Shown here one piece after another: positions 45,397 through 54,482 of a DNA stretch of 64,000 nt. Below the pieces are notes generated by a model. The model made no database searches. It saw only the letters and a list, made by a program, of their open reading frames with translations, and was not told the DNA's origin. Made by a program: the position numbers and the translations under genes. Position 1 is the first letter of the stretch, and the number at the start of each line of letters is the position of its first letter. This DNA is from Methylobacillus methanolivorans (GTDB lineage Bacteria > Pseudomonadota > Gammaproteobacteria > Burkholderiales > Methylophilaceae): NCBI RefSeq assembly GCF_020531845.1, contig NZ_JAJAVF010000002.1, positions 1,461,543-1,525,542 on the forward strand, given 5' to 3'.

Positions 45397-45729
45397 TTAA
45401 AAAAGCTCAACTTGCTCAGGCATGTTGGGCTTTTTCTTTGTGGGTTTGGTACCAAAAAACTCTTTAGTCATACCGTATTGTTTGTCTGTAACAATAAAAA
45501 ATGCCACTTGTGCATCCTTAGGAATAAGGGGGCGGAGCCTCACTATCGTCGCCTCACCTACCGCAATCGTCGGAAAATGATGCACATATAGCGAATTTTG
45601 CAATTGCACAAAATTTTCTTGCAAAAGACTGCGTCGAAACACGCTGTAGTCATGCCGAGCCTCAGAATCAATCATTGGACAGTCATATACGCATATCACC
45701 CACATCACGCGCCACCCATTTATTCCCAT
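45397..45729 (-). CDS. cas2: CRISPR-associated protein Cas2
   Basis: Small subunit of the Cas1-Cas2 integrase that inserts new spacers. The 110-residue protein begins GWRVMWVICVYDCPM, the first strand of the ferredoxin-like fold with the conserved Asp, continues FRRSLLQENFVQLQNSLYVH, and ends in a basic Pro/Lys-rich tail. Similar type II Cas2 proteins also have 6-8 residues before MWxxVxxD, so I kept the ATG at 45729, which overlaps the cas1 stop by 10 bases; an in-frame ATG at 45705 is the alternative. It is the last cas gene, 40 bases from the array. Confidence 0.93.
   Translation of the reverse strand: MGINGWRVMWVICVYDCPMIDSEARHDYSVFRRSLLQENFVQLQNSLYVHHFPTIAVGEATIVRLRPLIPKDAQVAFFIVTDKQYGMTKEFFGTKPTKKKPNMPEQVELF
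45399..45436. terminator. Bidirectional terminator at the end of cas2
   Basis: AAAAGCTCAAC pairs with GTTGGGCTTTT across a 12-base loop (one mismatch), with T-runs on both strands. It overlaps the last codons of cas2 and can stop both the cas operon and plus-strand array transcripts. Confidence 0.7.
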
Positions 45730-46640
45730 GGATATTCTTCATTTCTTTGTAGCAGTGCATCTTGCGGCAATTGTAAGTATTCCCCACGACCATCTAAGAC
45801 TCTTACAAAGCTAGCAACACTCTCGTTAATTGCAGCAGGCAATCGATACCCCGCACCATTAAGTTTTATTTCTTGCTCTACGAACCTCAAAATCTCTTTA
45901 CGCGCTTTACCGTCAAACTCCCCCGATGGTCCAAGAGCCACATGCCGCTCAACGACAAACCGATAAGGTTCTATAAAATCATCTGCCAGATTAAAAGGGT
46001 TCTCCATATTGCTATGTCCTAGACCAAGTGCTGGATTTAAACCAGCCATGACGAGTGAGCGCGCCACCATAGAGCGCAAAACCGCATAGCCAAAATTGAG
46101 CCGAGAATTAATAGCATCTCCCGCTCCCTCTTTTTCACGTTTGAAATCTTCATCAAACAAATAGGCCCAGTAGTGCTTGGCACCCTGGCCTTCACATTTC
46201 GTTTTATCTGCCGGTTGAACTTCCTTTGCCAGTCGCTCAAGCCTCAATGCACCTCTCCGATTCAAGACTCGTAAATTTGCAGCTTGAGTACTTAATCGGG
46301 CTTGGACGATAGCCTGCCAGAGTTTGCCTTTGGCAACACTGCTATCCAAGGCCATCTGCTGTCGCAAACGGCGAACCAAATCCCCATTACCCACTTGTGG
46401 CAACAACCATGCACACGGATGATGAAACTCATCTGTCACCAATACACTAGCGCCTGCGTCAGCCAATACTCGTAAAGCTTGCACAGATATTTGTATCGTA
46501 TAGTGATGCAGACATAAAACAGCTATATCTTTCGGTGGTACAAAATTATCGTCAAAACCATCCCGCCTAATCCGCAATCTGCCTAAATCTACGGACAGAG
46601 AAGCAGGATTTTCGATGAGCAGGATGCGATGGTCAGACAT
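45720..46640 (-). CDS. cas1: CRISPR-associated endonuclease Cas1
   Basis: Catalytic integrase of spacer acquisition, 306 residues, in the normal range for type II systems. The N-terminal beta domain (HRILLIENPASLSVDLGRLR, VPPKDIAVLCLHH) precedes the helical catalytic domain. Active-site elements are visible: NSRLNFGYAVLRSMVARSLV, the His block MAGLNPALGLGHSN and the acidic block NLADDFIEPYRFVVERHVAL. It starts 2 bases after cas9 and overlaps cas2, so cas9-cas1-cas2 is one translationally linked operon. No csn2 or cas4 is present, which defines subtype II-C. Confidence 0.96.
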   Translation of the reverse strand: MSDHRILLIENPASLSVDLGRLRIRRDGFDDNFVPPKDIAVLCLHHYTIQISVQALRVLADAGASVLVTDEFHHPCAWLLPQVGNGDLVRRLRQQMALDSSVAKGKLWQAIVQARLSTQAANLRVLNRRGALRLERLAKEVQPADKTKCEGQGAKHYWAYLFDEDFKREKEGAGDAINSRLNFGYAVLRSMVARSLVMAGLNPALGLGHSNMENPFNLADDFIEPYRFVVERHVALGPSGEFDGKARKEILRFVEQEIKLNGAGYRLPAAINESVASFVRVLDGRGEYLQLPQDALLQRNEEYPWE

Positions 46641-46642
46641 TG

Positions 46643-49600
46643 TTAGTTAGTGATCTTGAGTCTAAAAGCTTGACTGAAAGCCAACGATTTCTTGCCTGAG
46701 TTTGGCTCCTCAATGGCGTTGTAAGCTCGAGGATCAGTGATAGGTACAAGAAAAAAACCTCCTGCTGCTTTAAACATACCAATTCTGTAAACTTTTCCAT
46801 CTTTACTATCAAACACAGTATCGCCTTTATAAAAACGAATAATGCCTTCTTTAGGTGAGATTTTTTTATGTTTCATAGCCTGCTGAATTTTAACCAGTGT
46901 AGGCTGTCCAACAAGTCGTCCATCTGTCACTTCAGTCTCAAGATAAGCATACCCCGCATTTGGCAGACGCTTCAGATGTTCACGCCCATCCTTACTAGTG
47001 TGGCTGATGATCGCAACATCATCAGCATACTTATCTGTAAAACACCTTACCTTTTTAACCTCTATATGCTGACCATACAATGTTTGGAAGATCGGCTGCA
47101 CCAAGGCATCGGAGGCAGATATTCCACTTGCAACTCTACTATCAAAGGTTTTAGCCACAATCTCCCTGACATGATCACTGACGATATTCTGAATTGCTTT
47201 CCTAGCTTGCTCTACCGTCCCTTTTTTGCGATCTATCAAATCGGCGACCTTAATGCGCAGAGTCAAACGCGATTTCTCTTCCCCTTCTTTCAACGCGATG
47301 CCATATGCTGTTTCTTGAAAAATTGCACCATCTGGATAACGATCAGGCTTGATCGACAGTGGGCATTCCTTCACCGCCGCCAAAGCCAATTCGCGTACAT
47401 TTTTCAGTGGCAACGCTTCGCCGATTCGTAACCTCGGTTTTTCGCCTGCACCAACCCGTTCACTATCCAGCTTGTATTGCCTTGCCATCTGTTGAAACAA
47501 GGCACGCGAAGTCAACGCAATGGTAATGGCATCAATCAAATGGTGTCTGTGGTCTATACGCTTATCCAGTTTCCGATCAGTGTGACGTGATTTATCCAGT
47601 TTGCCATGGACATCAAGCACTCTGTGACCTTCCCATACATCTCGGTATCTTGCAAACTCCTCTGGGCTAACGACCTGCCCCTCTTCGTCTAGCAGCGGCA
47701 AGCCTTCTGCTATCCTTGCTTGGGGTATGACAGTTTCCAACTTCCATTTACGGCGCAAACCAGCCGTCATTTCTCCGCGCGAAACCGAGACTGGTGTTTT
47801 GCAGATACTTTGCAGCCACTGTGCTGCCTCTTTGGCAATCCATGAAGTCTGGTGAAATTGACGGTCAGCAAAACCATCTATGGATTCATCGGTAAGCACC
47901 TCTTGCTCAAAATCTTCCAACAACAAAAGCTTGGCTTTTCGGAAACATTTGTTATCAGCAAAGTATTTAGCACGTACTTGAATCACTTGCCAACGCTCAG
48001 CATACTGTCCCCATGTTTGGTAAGGGGTACGATTACCTTTATCCTGATTGCAGCTACGATGAGCGAGCACAATTTCACTGCGTTTCAGGCCAACCTGAGT
48101 GAGTGAGCGTGGCAAGATATGTTCGTACTCAGTTTCAGCTCCACTTAATGCATCCGCCAAAGTAATCGTCTTGCTGCAATATGGGCAGTGTCCTGCCCCC
48201 TGTTCTTTCCATAGCAAATAACGACGAATTCTAGAGGGGGTAACGGTAACCCCATGTGAGCGAATTTGCTCTTCTGCCGCTAACCGCATCTTGCGATTTC
48301 TGGCATTTTCACTTTCTCGCTCATTACGTTTAGTCAAACCAACGCTCAAATCCCGAGCCATCTCCACCACAATCTGTTCAGGTATCGTGCCTAACTCCTG
48401 AATCATACGATTCACCACATAGCGAATCTGCCGTAAAGAACCATCAACCACGGCATTACCGGTAACAGGTGGCTTATCCAAACGAGCCTGCAAAGCAACT
48501 TTTCCGTTCACTGAATGAGGATAGCAAACTCGAGTTGCAGCCTCTTCGTCTGGACGCATATCGCCTTGCGGATTGTCTGGCCACCACGGGGATTCCAACC
48601 AATCTGTCAGCGTTTTTAATGCCTTGATGGAATAGGATGCTCGACCACCCTCAAAACCCATCTTGCTTAAGCGGTCAAACTTTTCATTGGTTTTCAACTC
48701 ATTGATAAAAGCAACGAATGTATCAGGCAGTTTGCGTGGAGTACCATCAGCCTTTGCAAACCGCGTATGCCACACAGGATCATCCAATTGCTCTGGCGAT
48801 CCCAAATCCGCTAAAAAGTTAATCACTTGAATTTTCGTTCGCTCATCCAGAGCACGCCAAGTGTCATCCATACCGAGCTTGCGGAATACATGGTTAGTTT
48901 TATTGCCAGGAATTTCATCACGACTGAGACGATCAAGATTCAATCCTTTGGTTTCTGGTTTAGAACAACCAGCAACAGCAAGTGCTTTATAGATAGCCTC
49001 AAATTTCACCACTTCTTTCTCATCGCAAAGCTGACGGATAACAGCTTTTTGCTTTGGCGTGAGTTTCTCTGCCCGCTTACCTGCTCCCCAACGCAAATCA
49101 GCTAATGTTTTCTCAATGCGGAATCGTTGAAAAGCCAACTGAGCACGAGGAGCACGAGGTAGTGTGGGCTCAAGGCTGCATTGCCCCACCATTCCCCCAA
49201 CTGCTTTTAATGGACGTTGATGAAAAATGGCCTGGCGAAAAATTTCCTTGAGAGCTTCTCCCCGAGACTCTGTCGACAAAACTGGGTAGAACACCGATTG
49301 TGTTTGCCAAATTTGCTCGAACTCAGCCTCAAGCTGACTGCGAAGTGCATAAAGATTTTTATCCGTGGCGGTTTTATCATCAGACTCTTTGATCTTCAGC
49401 TTGGTAGGCTTCCCATCCAGCCACCGTTGATAAAGAAACTCTCCCAAAGTAACGGACTCTAGACCTTTAGCTTGCGCCAGAGCCCCCATTTCAACTTTTA
49501 AATCGTTACTCCCACCTTCAACTTCACCAAGCTTCGCTCCTTCTTTTTTCTGCTTGAACTCACCGGCGTAGCCGCGCCGCTTCCCGATACGGATAAAAAT

Positions 49601-49948
49601 GCGGATCAGGTCGGACAGACTCACTTTTTGCCGAGCAGCATTGGCACGCAATTCTAGAAGAGTGCGTCCACTATCTGGCGATGGCTCAATACAAATACCG
49701 AGCAAAGGTACTAATAGCGCGATATGCTTGGTACGCCCCAAGCGACGATCATGCTGCCGACGCTGCATCCGTGCCGCACGACGCCCTGCTTTTTTAGATT
49801 TAAGCCCTGTCTGGCTTTTTTCCAAGGGCTCGTCAAAAATCCGCACATGCTTCCAAACTAAGTCAATTGGATTATTTGCTTCATCCAATGAAAAAGCTGC
49901 CACCCCCAAAGATGCTGTTCCCACATCCAAGCCAGCCCGATACCGCAT
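46643..49948 (-). CDS. cas9: RNA-guided endonuclease Cas9, subtype II-C
   Basis: Dual-RNA-guided DNA nuclease, 1101 residues, the compact size of II-C. RuvC-I is MRYRAGLDVGTASLGVAAF with Asp8; the Arg-rich bridge helix (SKKAGRRAARMQRRQHDRRL) follows at about 50-70; RuvC-II is IVVEMARDLS (Glu near 528); the HNH centre is YEHILPRSL with His near 611 plus AHRSCNQDKGNRTP; RuvC-III is HRHHLIDAITIALTS (about 797-812). Zinc-like CPYC sits just before HNH. All catalytic residues are present, so it should be active. The C-terminal 250 residues form the PAM-interacting region and are divergent. GAGG lies 8 bases before the ATG. The cas genes are less GC-rich than the flanks, suggesting transfer. Confidence 0.97.
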   Translation of the reverse strand: MRYRAGLDVGTASLGVAAFSLDEANNPIDLVWKHVRIFDEPLEKSQTGLKSKKAGRRAARMQRRQHDRRLGRTKHIALLVPLLGICIEPSPDSGRTLLELRANAARQKVSLSDLIRIFIRIGKRRGYAGEFKQKKEGAKLGEVEGGSNDLKVEMGALAQAKGLESVTLGEFLYQRWLDGKPTKLKIKESDDKTATDKNLYALRSQLEAEFEQIWQTQSVFYPVLSTESRGEALKEIFRQAIFHQRPLKAVGGMVGQCSLEPTLPRAPRAQLAFQRFRIEKTLADLRWGAGKRAEKLTPKQKAVIRQLCDEKEVVKFEAIYKALAVAGCSKPETKGLNLDRLSRDEIPGNKTNHVFRKLGMDDTWRALDERTKIQVINFLADLGSPEQLDDPVWHTRFAKADGTPRKLPDTFVAFINELKTNEKFDRLSKMGFEGGRASYSIKALKTLTDWLESPWWPDNPQGDMRPDEEAATRVCYPHSVNGKVALQARLDKPPVTGNAVVDGSLRQIRYVVNRMIQELGTIPEQIVVEMARDLSVGLTKRNERESENARNRKMRLAAEEQIRSHGVTVTPSRIRRYLLWKEQGAGHCPYCSKTITLADALSGAETEYEHILPRSLTQVGLKRSEIVLAHRSCNQDKGNRTPYQTWGQYAERWQVIQVRAKYFADNKCFRKAKLLLLEDFEQEVLTDESIDGFADRQFHQTSWIAKEAAQWLQSICKTPVSVSRGEMTAGLRRKWKLETVIPQARIAEGLPLLDEEGQVVSPEEFARYRDVWEGHRVLDVHGKLDKSRHTDRKLDKRIDHRHHLIDAITIALTSRALFQQMARQYKLDSERVGAGEKPRLRIGEALPLKNVRELALAAVKECPLSIKPDRYPDGAIFQETAYGIALKEGEEKSRLTLRIKVADLIDRKKGTVEQARKAIQNIVSDHVREIVAKTFDSRVASGISASDALVQPIFQTLYGQHIEVKKVRCFTDKYADDVAIISHTSKDGREHLKRLPNAGYAYLETEVTDGRLVGQPTLVKIQQAMKHKKISPKEGIIRFYKGDTVFDSKDGKVYRIGMFKAAGGFFLVPITDPRAYNAIEEPNSGKKSLAFSQAFRLKITN

Positions 49949-49990
49949 ATCGCTTACCTCGCGTTGAAACTATTCATTGTTGTGTTACAG

Positions 49991-49997
49991 TAATAAT
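49991..49997 (+). promoter_or_regulatory. Putative -10 element of tracrRNA
   Basis: TAATAAT lies just before the anti-repeat on the plus strand, divergent from cas9. A -35 hexamer is not convincing. Confidence 0.4.
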
Positions 49998-49999
49998 CG

Positions 50000-50093
50000 T
50001 ATCAGGTATTCCGATGGTGGGGACTATCGGTAACAAGGGGAAGTTGAAAAACAACCCCACCGATATAAAAGGCAGACTTCGGTCTGCCTTTTT
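50000..50093 (+). ncRNA. tracrRNA of the type II-C system
   Basis: Plus-strand RNA, divergent from cas9. The anti-repeat (50000-50034) is complementary to the plus-strand CRISPR repeat with only one wobble and two small bulges (AC at 50023-50024 and T at 50031): TATCAGG, then ATTCCGATGGTGGGG, TATCGG and AAC. A nexus-type stem follows: ATCGGT (50026-50031) with ACCGAT (50059-50064), GGG with CCC, and GTTG with CAAC around an AAAAA loop. It ends in a perfect terminator AAGGCAGAC-TTCG-GTCTGCCTT plus T5 (50069-50093). The 5' end is approximate. Confidence 0.92.
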
Positions 50094-50130
50094 CAATTCT
50101 GTCACCATCATGATAAATCCAGCTTTCGGT

Positions 50131-50136
50131 TATAAT
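50131..50136 (+). promoter_or_regulatory. Putative -10 element of pcnB
   Basis: A consensus TATAAT lies 45 bases before the pcnB ATG, downstream of the tracrRNA terminator. No good -35 is seen at the usual distance. Confidence 0.4.
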
Positions 50137-50180
50137 TCATCAATTCTGCTCTTAAACTAGACGCTCAGGCTCTACCTCTA

Positions 50181-51539
50181 ATGATTAAAAAACTGCTGCA
50201 ACGCGTTTTTAAACCCTCAAAAAAATCCGCATCTTTGCCCGCAGCCAAACCGAATCAGCCCGCCACTCGTATTACTGCCAAGGCCCACCACATCAACCGC
50301 AAGCTGATCAGCCATGCTGCGATCAAGACGACGGAAGGATTGCAGAAAGCCGGTTTTGAGGCGTTTATCGTGGGAGGCGCGGTGCGTGATCTCTTGCTGA
50401 AAAAACGGCCCAAGGATTTCGATGTGGCGACGAATGCCACGCCAGAGCAAGTGAACCGGATTTTCCGCCGCTCTCGTATTATTGGCCGACGCTTCCGGCT
50501 GGTGCACGTGATGTTTGGCGATGAAACGATTGAGGTCTCGACCTTTCGTGGTAGCCATTTGAATGATCAAGGTGACGCCAAGGTCGCCGATACCGGGCGT
50601 ATCTTGCGCGACAATGTTTTTGGCTCGCAGGAAGAAGATGCGGTAAGGCGCGACTTTACGGCCAATGCGCTCTATTACGATCCAGCGACCGAAGAAGTGC
50701 TGGATTTCCACAATGGCGTCCCTGATATCCAGGCAGGCGTGCTACGCATGATTGGTGACCCAGAAATTCGTTATCGTGAAGACCCTGTACGCATGCTGCG
50801 TGCCGTGCGTCTATCGGCAAAACTTGGGCTGAAGCTGGATAAGAAAACCGAACAGCCGATTTCCGAGTTGGCAGAACTACTGCACGATGTGCCACCTTCA
50901 CGGCTCTTCGACGAGATGCTCAAGATGTTTCTCTCCGGCCATGCGATCGAAAGTGCCAATGCCTTGCGCGAGCATGGCCTGCACCATGGCTTGCTGCCTT
51001 TGCTGGATGTGGTGCTGGAACAGCCAATGGGTGAGCGTTTCGTCAAGCTGGCATTAAAAAATACCGATGAGCGCGTATTGGCAGATAAGCCCGTCTCTCC
51101 TGGATTTCTATTTGCCACGCTGCTGTGGCACGAAGTCCTGTTGGCCTGGAAAAAATTTGAGCAGCAAGGCAATAAGCCTATCCCCGCCTTGTTTATGGCA
51201 ATGGATGAAGTCTGTGACATCCAGGCCGAGAAAATGGCGATCAACAAGCGCTATAGCGTGACGATGCGCGAAATCTGGAGCTTACAGCCTCGCTTTGAGC
51301 AACGTGCGGGCAAGCGCCCCTATAGCTTGTTGGAAAACCCGCGCTATCGCGCTGGCTATGATTTCCTCTTGTTGCGTTGTGAGTCTGGTGAGCTGCCCGC
51401 AGAGCTTGGTCAATGGTGGACTGACTTTGCTAATGCCGATGGTGAAAAACGCCAAACCATGTTGCTGCCTGATTCCACGCCACGCAAACGCAGACGCCGT
51501 CGCACCAAAAAGCCAGCGACCGCAGCCGCAGGAGAATAA
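50181..51539 (+). CDS. pcnB: Poly(A) polymerase I
   Basis: Adds poly(A) tails that promote RNA decay. The nucleotidyltransferase domain begins after a basic N-terminal tail of about 60 residues and shows AFIVGGAVRDLLLKKRPKDF and DVATNATPEQVNRIFRRSRI, with the two catalytic Asp; the longer N-tail and RRFRLVHVMFG separate PcnB from CCA-adding enzymes. The RNA-binding motif EDPVRMLRAVRLSAKLGLKL is present, and the C-terminus ends in a very basic PRKRRRRRTKKPA tail. Length 452. First gene of the pcnB-folK-kinase-panB-panC run, with folK 2 bases downstream. Confidence 0.95.
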   Translation: MIKKLLQRVFKPSKKSASLPAAKPNQPATRITAKAHHINRKLISHAAIKTTEGLQKAGFEAFIVGGAVRDLLLKKRPKDFDVATNATPEQVNRIFRRSRIIGRRFRLVHVMFGDETIEVSTFRGSHLNDQGDAKVADTGRILRDNVFGSQEEDAVRRDFTANALYYDPATEEVLDFHNGVPDIQAGVLRMIGDPEIRYREDPVRMLRAVRLSAKLGLKLDKKTEQPISELAELLHDVPPSRLFDEMLKMFLSGHAIESANALREHGLHHGLLPLLDVVLEQPMGERFVKLALKNTDERVLADKPVSPGFLFATLLWHEVLLAWKKFEQQGNKPIPALFMAMDEVCDIQAEKMAINKRYSVTMREIWSLQPRFEQRAGKRPYSLLENPRYRAGYDFLLLRCESGELPAELGQWWTDFANADGEKRQTMLLPDSTPRKRRRRRTKKPATAAAGE

Positions 51540-51541
51540 GC

Positions 51542-52033
51542 ATGGCGCGTGCTTATATTGCCTTAGGCAGCAACCTGCGTGACCCGGTGCAGGAAGTACG
51601 CCAAGCCATGGTTGAGCTCGGCACCCTGCCAGGAACTCGTGTGGTTCGCACCTCTTCACTCTATCGCACCGCACCGCTTGGCTATGATGATCAACCCGAC
51701 TTCATCAATGCCGTCGCCGAGATTGAGACCAGCCTGGAGCCGATGGCCTTGTTACGCGCTATCCTCGCACTGGAAACCCTGCATGGCCGCGAGCGCCCTT
51801 TTCCCAATGCCCCGCGGGTGTTGGATCTGGACCTGTTGTTGTACGATCAAGTGTCCATGAATAGCCAAGAATTAACCTTGCCCCATCCACGCATGCATCA
51901 ACGTGGCTTTGTGTTGCTGCCGCTCGCGGAGATTGCTCCAGACCTGCAGCTTGCTGACCACGGTAAAGTGATGGATTTGGCCGCACAATGTGCAGACCAA
52001 GGCGTTGCCTTGTTGCAGGAAGATCAGGCATGA
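51542..52033 (+). CDS. folK: Hydroxymethyldihydropterin pyrophosphokinase FolK
   Basis: Transfers pyrophosphate from ATP to 6-hydroxymethyl-dihydropterin in folate synthesis. The 163-residue protein shows AYIALGSNLRDPVQEVRQAM at the start, TSSLYRTAPLGYDDQPDFIN and NAPRVLDLDLLLYDQ with the metal-binding Asp pair, then LPHPRMHQRGFVLLPLAEIA. All are diagnostic. The stop overlaps the next ATG by 4 bases. Confidence 0.97.
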   Translation: MARAYIALGSNLRDPVQEVRQAMVELGTLPGTRVVRTSSLYRTAPLGYDDQPDFINAVAEIETSLEPMALLRAILALETLHGRERPFPNAPRVLDLDLLLYDQVSMNSQELTLPHPRMHQRGFVLLPLAEIAPDLQLADHGKVMDLAAQCADQGVALLQEDQA

Positions 52034-52677
52034 GTATTTTTGATCGCTTTCATTACATCGTCATTGAAGGGCCGATTGGCAGCGGCAAAACCACGCTGGC
52101 AAAAAAGCTGGCCGATATGTTCCCCGTCAATCTCCTGCTGGAAAACGCGGGTGCCAATCCGTTCCTGCCCAAGTTTTATCAGGATGCACCACGCTATGCC
52201 TTGCCTACGCAAATGTTTTTCCTGTTCCAGCGTGTTGAGCTGATTCGGGACTTATGCCAGCGGGATATGTTCAACCAAGCGACCATTGCCGATTTTTTCC
52301 TGGAAAAAGACCCATTATTTGCTCAGCTAAACCTCAATGATGAGGAATATGCGCTGTATCGCCAGATGTACAAGCACCTGCATGTACAAGTGCCAACGCC
52401 AGATTTGGTGATCTACCTGCAATCGCCCGTGGAAACCTTGCATGAGCGCGTTAACCAGCGCGGTACCTCATATGAACAGGAAATCCCGCGCGAATATCTT
52501 TCGCGTCTATCAGATGCCTACAGCAATTTCTTTCACCAGTACGATGGCGCACCTGTGCTCATCGTGAATAATGAAAAACTCGACATCACCGAAAATGATG
52601 CCGCCATGACCATGCTGCTTGATCGCGTGATGCAGATGCGTGGCCGTCGTGAGTTCTTCAACCCCAACCTGGAGTAA
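52030..52677 (+). CDS. Deoxynucleoside kinase
   Basis: Salvage kinase of the dCK/dGK family, 215 residues. P-loop [20 protein letters not shown] at residues 10-29, the substrate ERS-like block appears as [18 protein letters not shown], and the lid/LID-like [20 protein letters not shown] follows. Substrate (dA, dG or dC) cannot be decided by eye. I placed the start at 52030 within the folK stop (ATGA), where the conserved N-terminus begins. Conserved position between folk and panB genes in betaproteobacteria. Confidence 0.9.
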   Translation: MSIFDRFHYIVIEGPIGSGKTTLAKKLADMFPVNLLLENAGANPFLPKFYQDAPRYALPTQMFFLFQRVELIRDLCQRDMFNQATIADFFLEKDPLFAQLNLNDEEYALYRQMYKHLHVQVPTPDLVIYLQSPVETLHERVNQRGTSYEQEIPREYLSRLSDAYSNFFHQYDGAPVLIVNNEKLDITENDAAMTMLLDRVMQMRGRREFFNPNLE

Positions 52678-52681
52678 AGCC

Positions 52682-53470
52682 ATGAACCTGCTTGCATTGC
52701 AGCAACTCAAGGAGCGTGGCGAAAAGATCGCCGTACTGACCAGCTATGACGCCAGCTTTGCCGCGCTCAGTGATAAAGCAGGAGTAGACGTGCTGCTGGT
52801 TGGCGACTCGCTGGGCATGACCATTCAAGGCTATACCAGCACATTGCCCGTATCCTTACGTGATATGGAATATCACACGCGCTGTGTTGCCAAGGGCGTA
52901 CAACAAGCCTTTATCGTCACCGACATGCCTTTCGGCAGCTACCAGATTAACCCTGAACAGGCTTTCGAAAATGCAGCCTTGCTGATGGCTGCGGGAGCAC
53001 AAATGGTCAAAGTGGAAGGTGGCAGCATCATGCTGGATACCGTGCGCTTTCTGGTGGAACGTGGCATTCCTGTCTGTGGTCACTTGGGGCTAACACCACA
53101 ATCAGTACATCAATTTGGCGGCTATCGCGTACAAGCACGTGATGAGGCGGCTGCCCGTCAATTGCTTGATGATGCCAAAGCCCTGGCAACTGCGGGTGCA
53201 GGCATGTTGGTACTGGAAATGGTGCCAACTGCCCTGGCAGCGGCAGTGAGCCAAGCAATCAAGATTCCTGTTATTGGTATTGGGGCGGGCAAATACTGCG
53301 ATGGCCAGGTACTGGTCTTGCAGGATATGCTGGGTATTTACGCAGGCAAATCACCACGCTTTGTGCGCAATTTCATGCAAGGTGCCACCAGCATTCAACA
53401 AGCGATCAGCGACTATGTGGCTGCCGTCAAGGCGCAAACTTTTCCTGATACCGAACATAGCTTTGAATAA
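52682..53470 (+). CDS. panB: 3-methyl-2-oxobutanoate hydroxymethyltransferase
   Basis: First committed enzyme of pantothenate synthesis; adds a hydroxymethyl group from 5,10-methylene-THF to ketoisovalerate. The 262-residue TIM barrel has [40 protein letters not shown], the metal ligands in [10 protein letters not shown] and [26 protein letters not shown] and [20 protein letters not shown]. Start at 52682, 4 bases after the kinase stop. panC follows after 3 bases. Confidence 0.97.
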   Translation: MNLLALQQLKERGEKIAVLTSYDASFAALSDKAGVDVLLVGDSLGMTIQGYTSTLPVSLRDMEYHTRCVAKGVQQAFIVTDMPFGSYQINPEQAFENAALLMAAGAQMVKVEGGSIMLDTVRFLVERGIPVCGHLGLTPQSVHQFGGYRVQARDEAAARQLLDDAKALATAGAGMLVLEMVPTALAAAVSQAIKIPVIGIGAGKYCDGQVLVLQDMLGIYAGKSPRFVRNFMQGATSIQQAISDYVAAVKAQTFPDTEHSFE

Positions 53471-53473
53471 GCC

Positions 53474-54325
53474 ATGCCATTAGACATCATCCCTGACATT
53501 GCAACACTGCGCGCTCGGCTAAAAGTAGCACCCAGCATTGCCTTTGTGCCTACCATGGGTAACCTGCATGCCGGACATATCCATTTGGTTAAGCTAGCCC
53601 GACAACAAGCTGACTGTGTGGTCGTCAGTATTTTCGTTAATCCGCTGCAATTCGGCGCCAACGAAGACCTCGCAAGCTATCCACGCACGCTTGCGGAGGA
53701 TTGTGAAAAACTGCAGGCTGCGGGCGCAGACATCGTTTTCACGCCATCAGTCGCCGAAATGTACCCAGCGGCGCAAACCATGCGCATCACACCCCCACCA
53801 ATTGCCAATGAACTCTGTGGCGCTGCACGACCAGGGCATTTTGATGGGGTAGCAACTGTGGTGATGAAGCTGTTTAATATCGTACAGCCGCAAATTGCCT
53901 TATTCGGCAAGAAGGATTATCAGCAGCTTTTCATCATCCGCGAGTTGGTAAAACAGTTCAACTTGCCTATTGACATCATCGCTGGCGAAACCCAGCGTGA
54001 AGAAAGTGGCCTTGCCCTAAGTTCACGCAATGGCTACCTGAGCAGCGCACAGAAACTGGAAGCACAACGCCTCTATCGCACCCTTAACATGATTGTCGAC
54101 AATGTGCAGAAGGGGCACCATGACTATGCCGCTATTGAAGCCCAATCCAGCCAATACCTCACCCAGCTAGGCTGGATTGTAGACTACATCTCTATCCGCT
54201 CCGCAGCCACGCTGTTACCTGCCGGCGCAACAGACACTGAGCTAGTCGTGCTTGCTGCGGCACGGCAAGGCAATACCCGCCTAATCGACAATATAGAATT
54301 CACACGATCACTTGCCTCAAACTGA
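53474..54325 (+). CDS. panC: Pantothenate synthetase
   Basis: Joins pantoate and beta-alanine with ATP to give pantothenate. The 283-residue protein has the nucleotidyl motif FVPTMGNLHAGHIHLVKLAR, IFVNPLQFGANEDLASYPRT, RPGHFDGVATVVMKLFNIVQ, LFGKKDYQQLFIIRELVKQF and the KMSKS-like LALSSRNGYLS. Directly after panB, ending the operon. The 157 bases to the next gene contain a weak hairpin (GCTGA / TCAGC near 54364) but no clear terminator. Confidence 0.97.
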   Translation: MPLDIIPDIATLRARLKVAPSIAFVPTMGNLHAGHIHLVKLARQQADCVVVSIFVNPLQFGANEDLASYPRTLAEDCEKLQAAGADIVFTPSVAEMYPAAQTMRITPPPIANELCGAARPGHFDGVATVVMKLFNIVQPQIALFGKKDYQQLFIIRELVKQFNLPIDIIAGETQREESGLALSSRNGYLSSAQKLEAQRLYRTLNMIVDNVQKGHHDYAAIEAQSSQYLTQLGWIVDYISIRSAATLLPAGATDTELVVLAAARQGNTRLIDNIEFTRSLASN

Positions 54326-54482
54326 CTTTACAGCAATGTCATGAGGGTAGACCATAGAGAACGCTGAAAGATACTCTCAGCATTTATACCTTCTTCAGTC
54401 GCAATATCAGCCCAACCAACTACAATTAAGAAGCATTATTATTTATAATAAGCACTTACTTAATACTGGCTGGTTTGCACGC

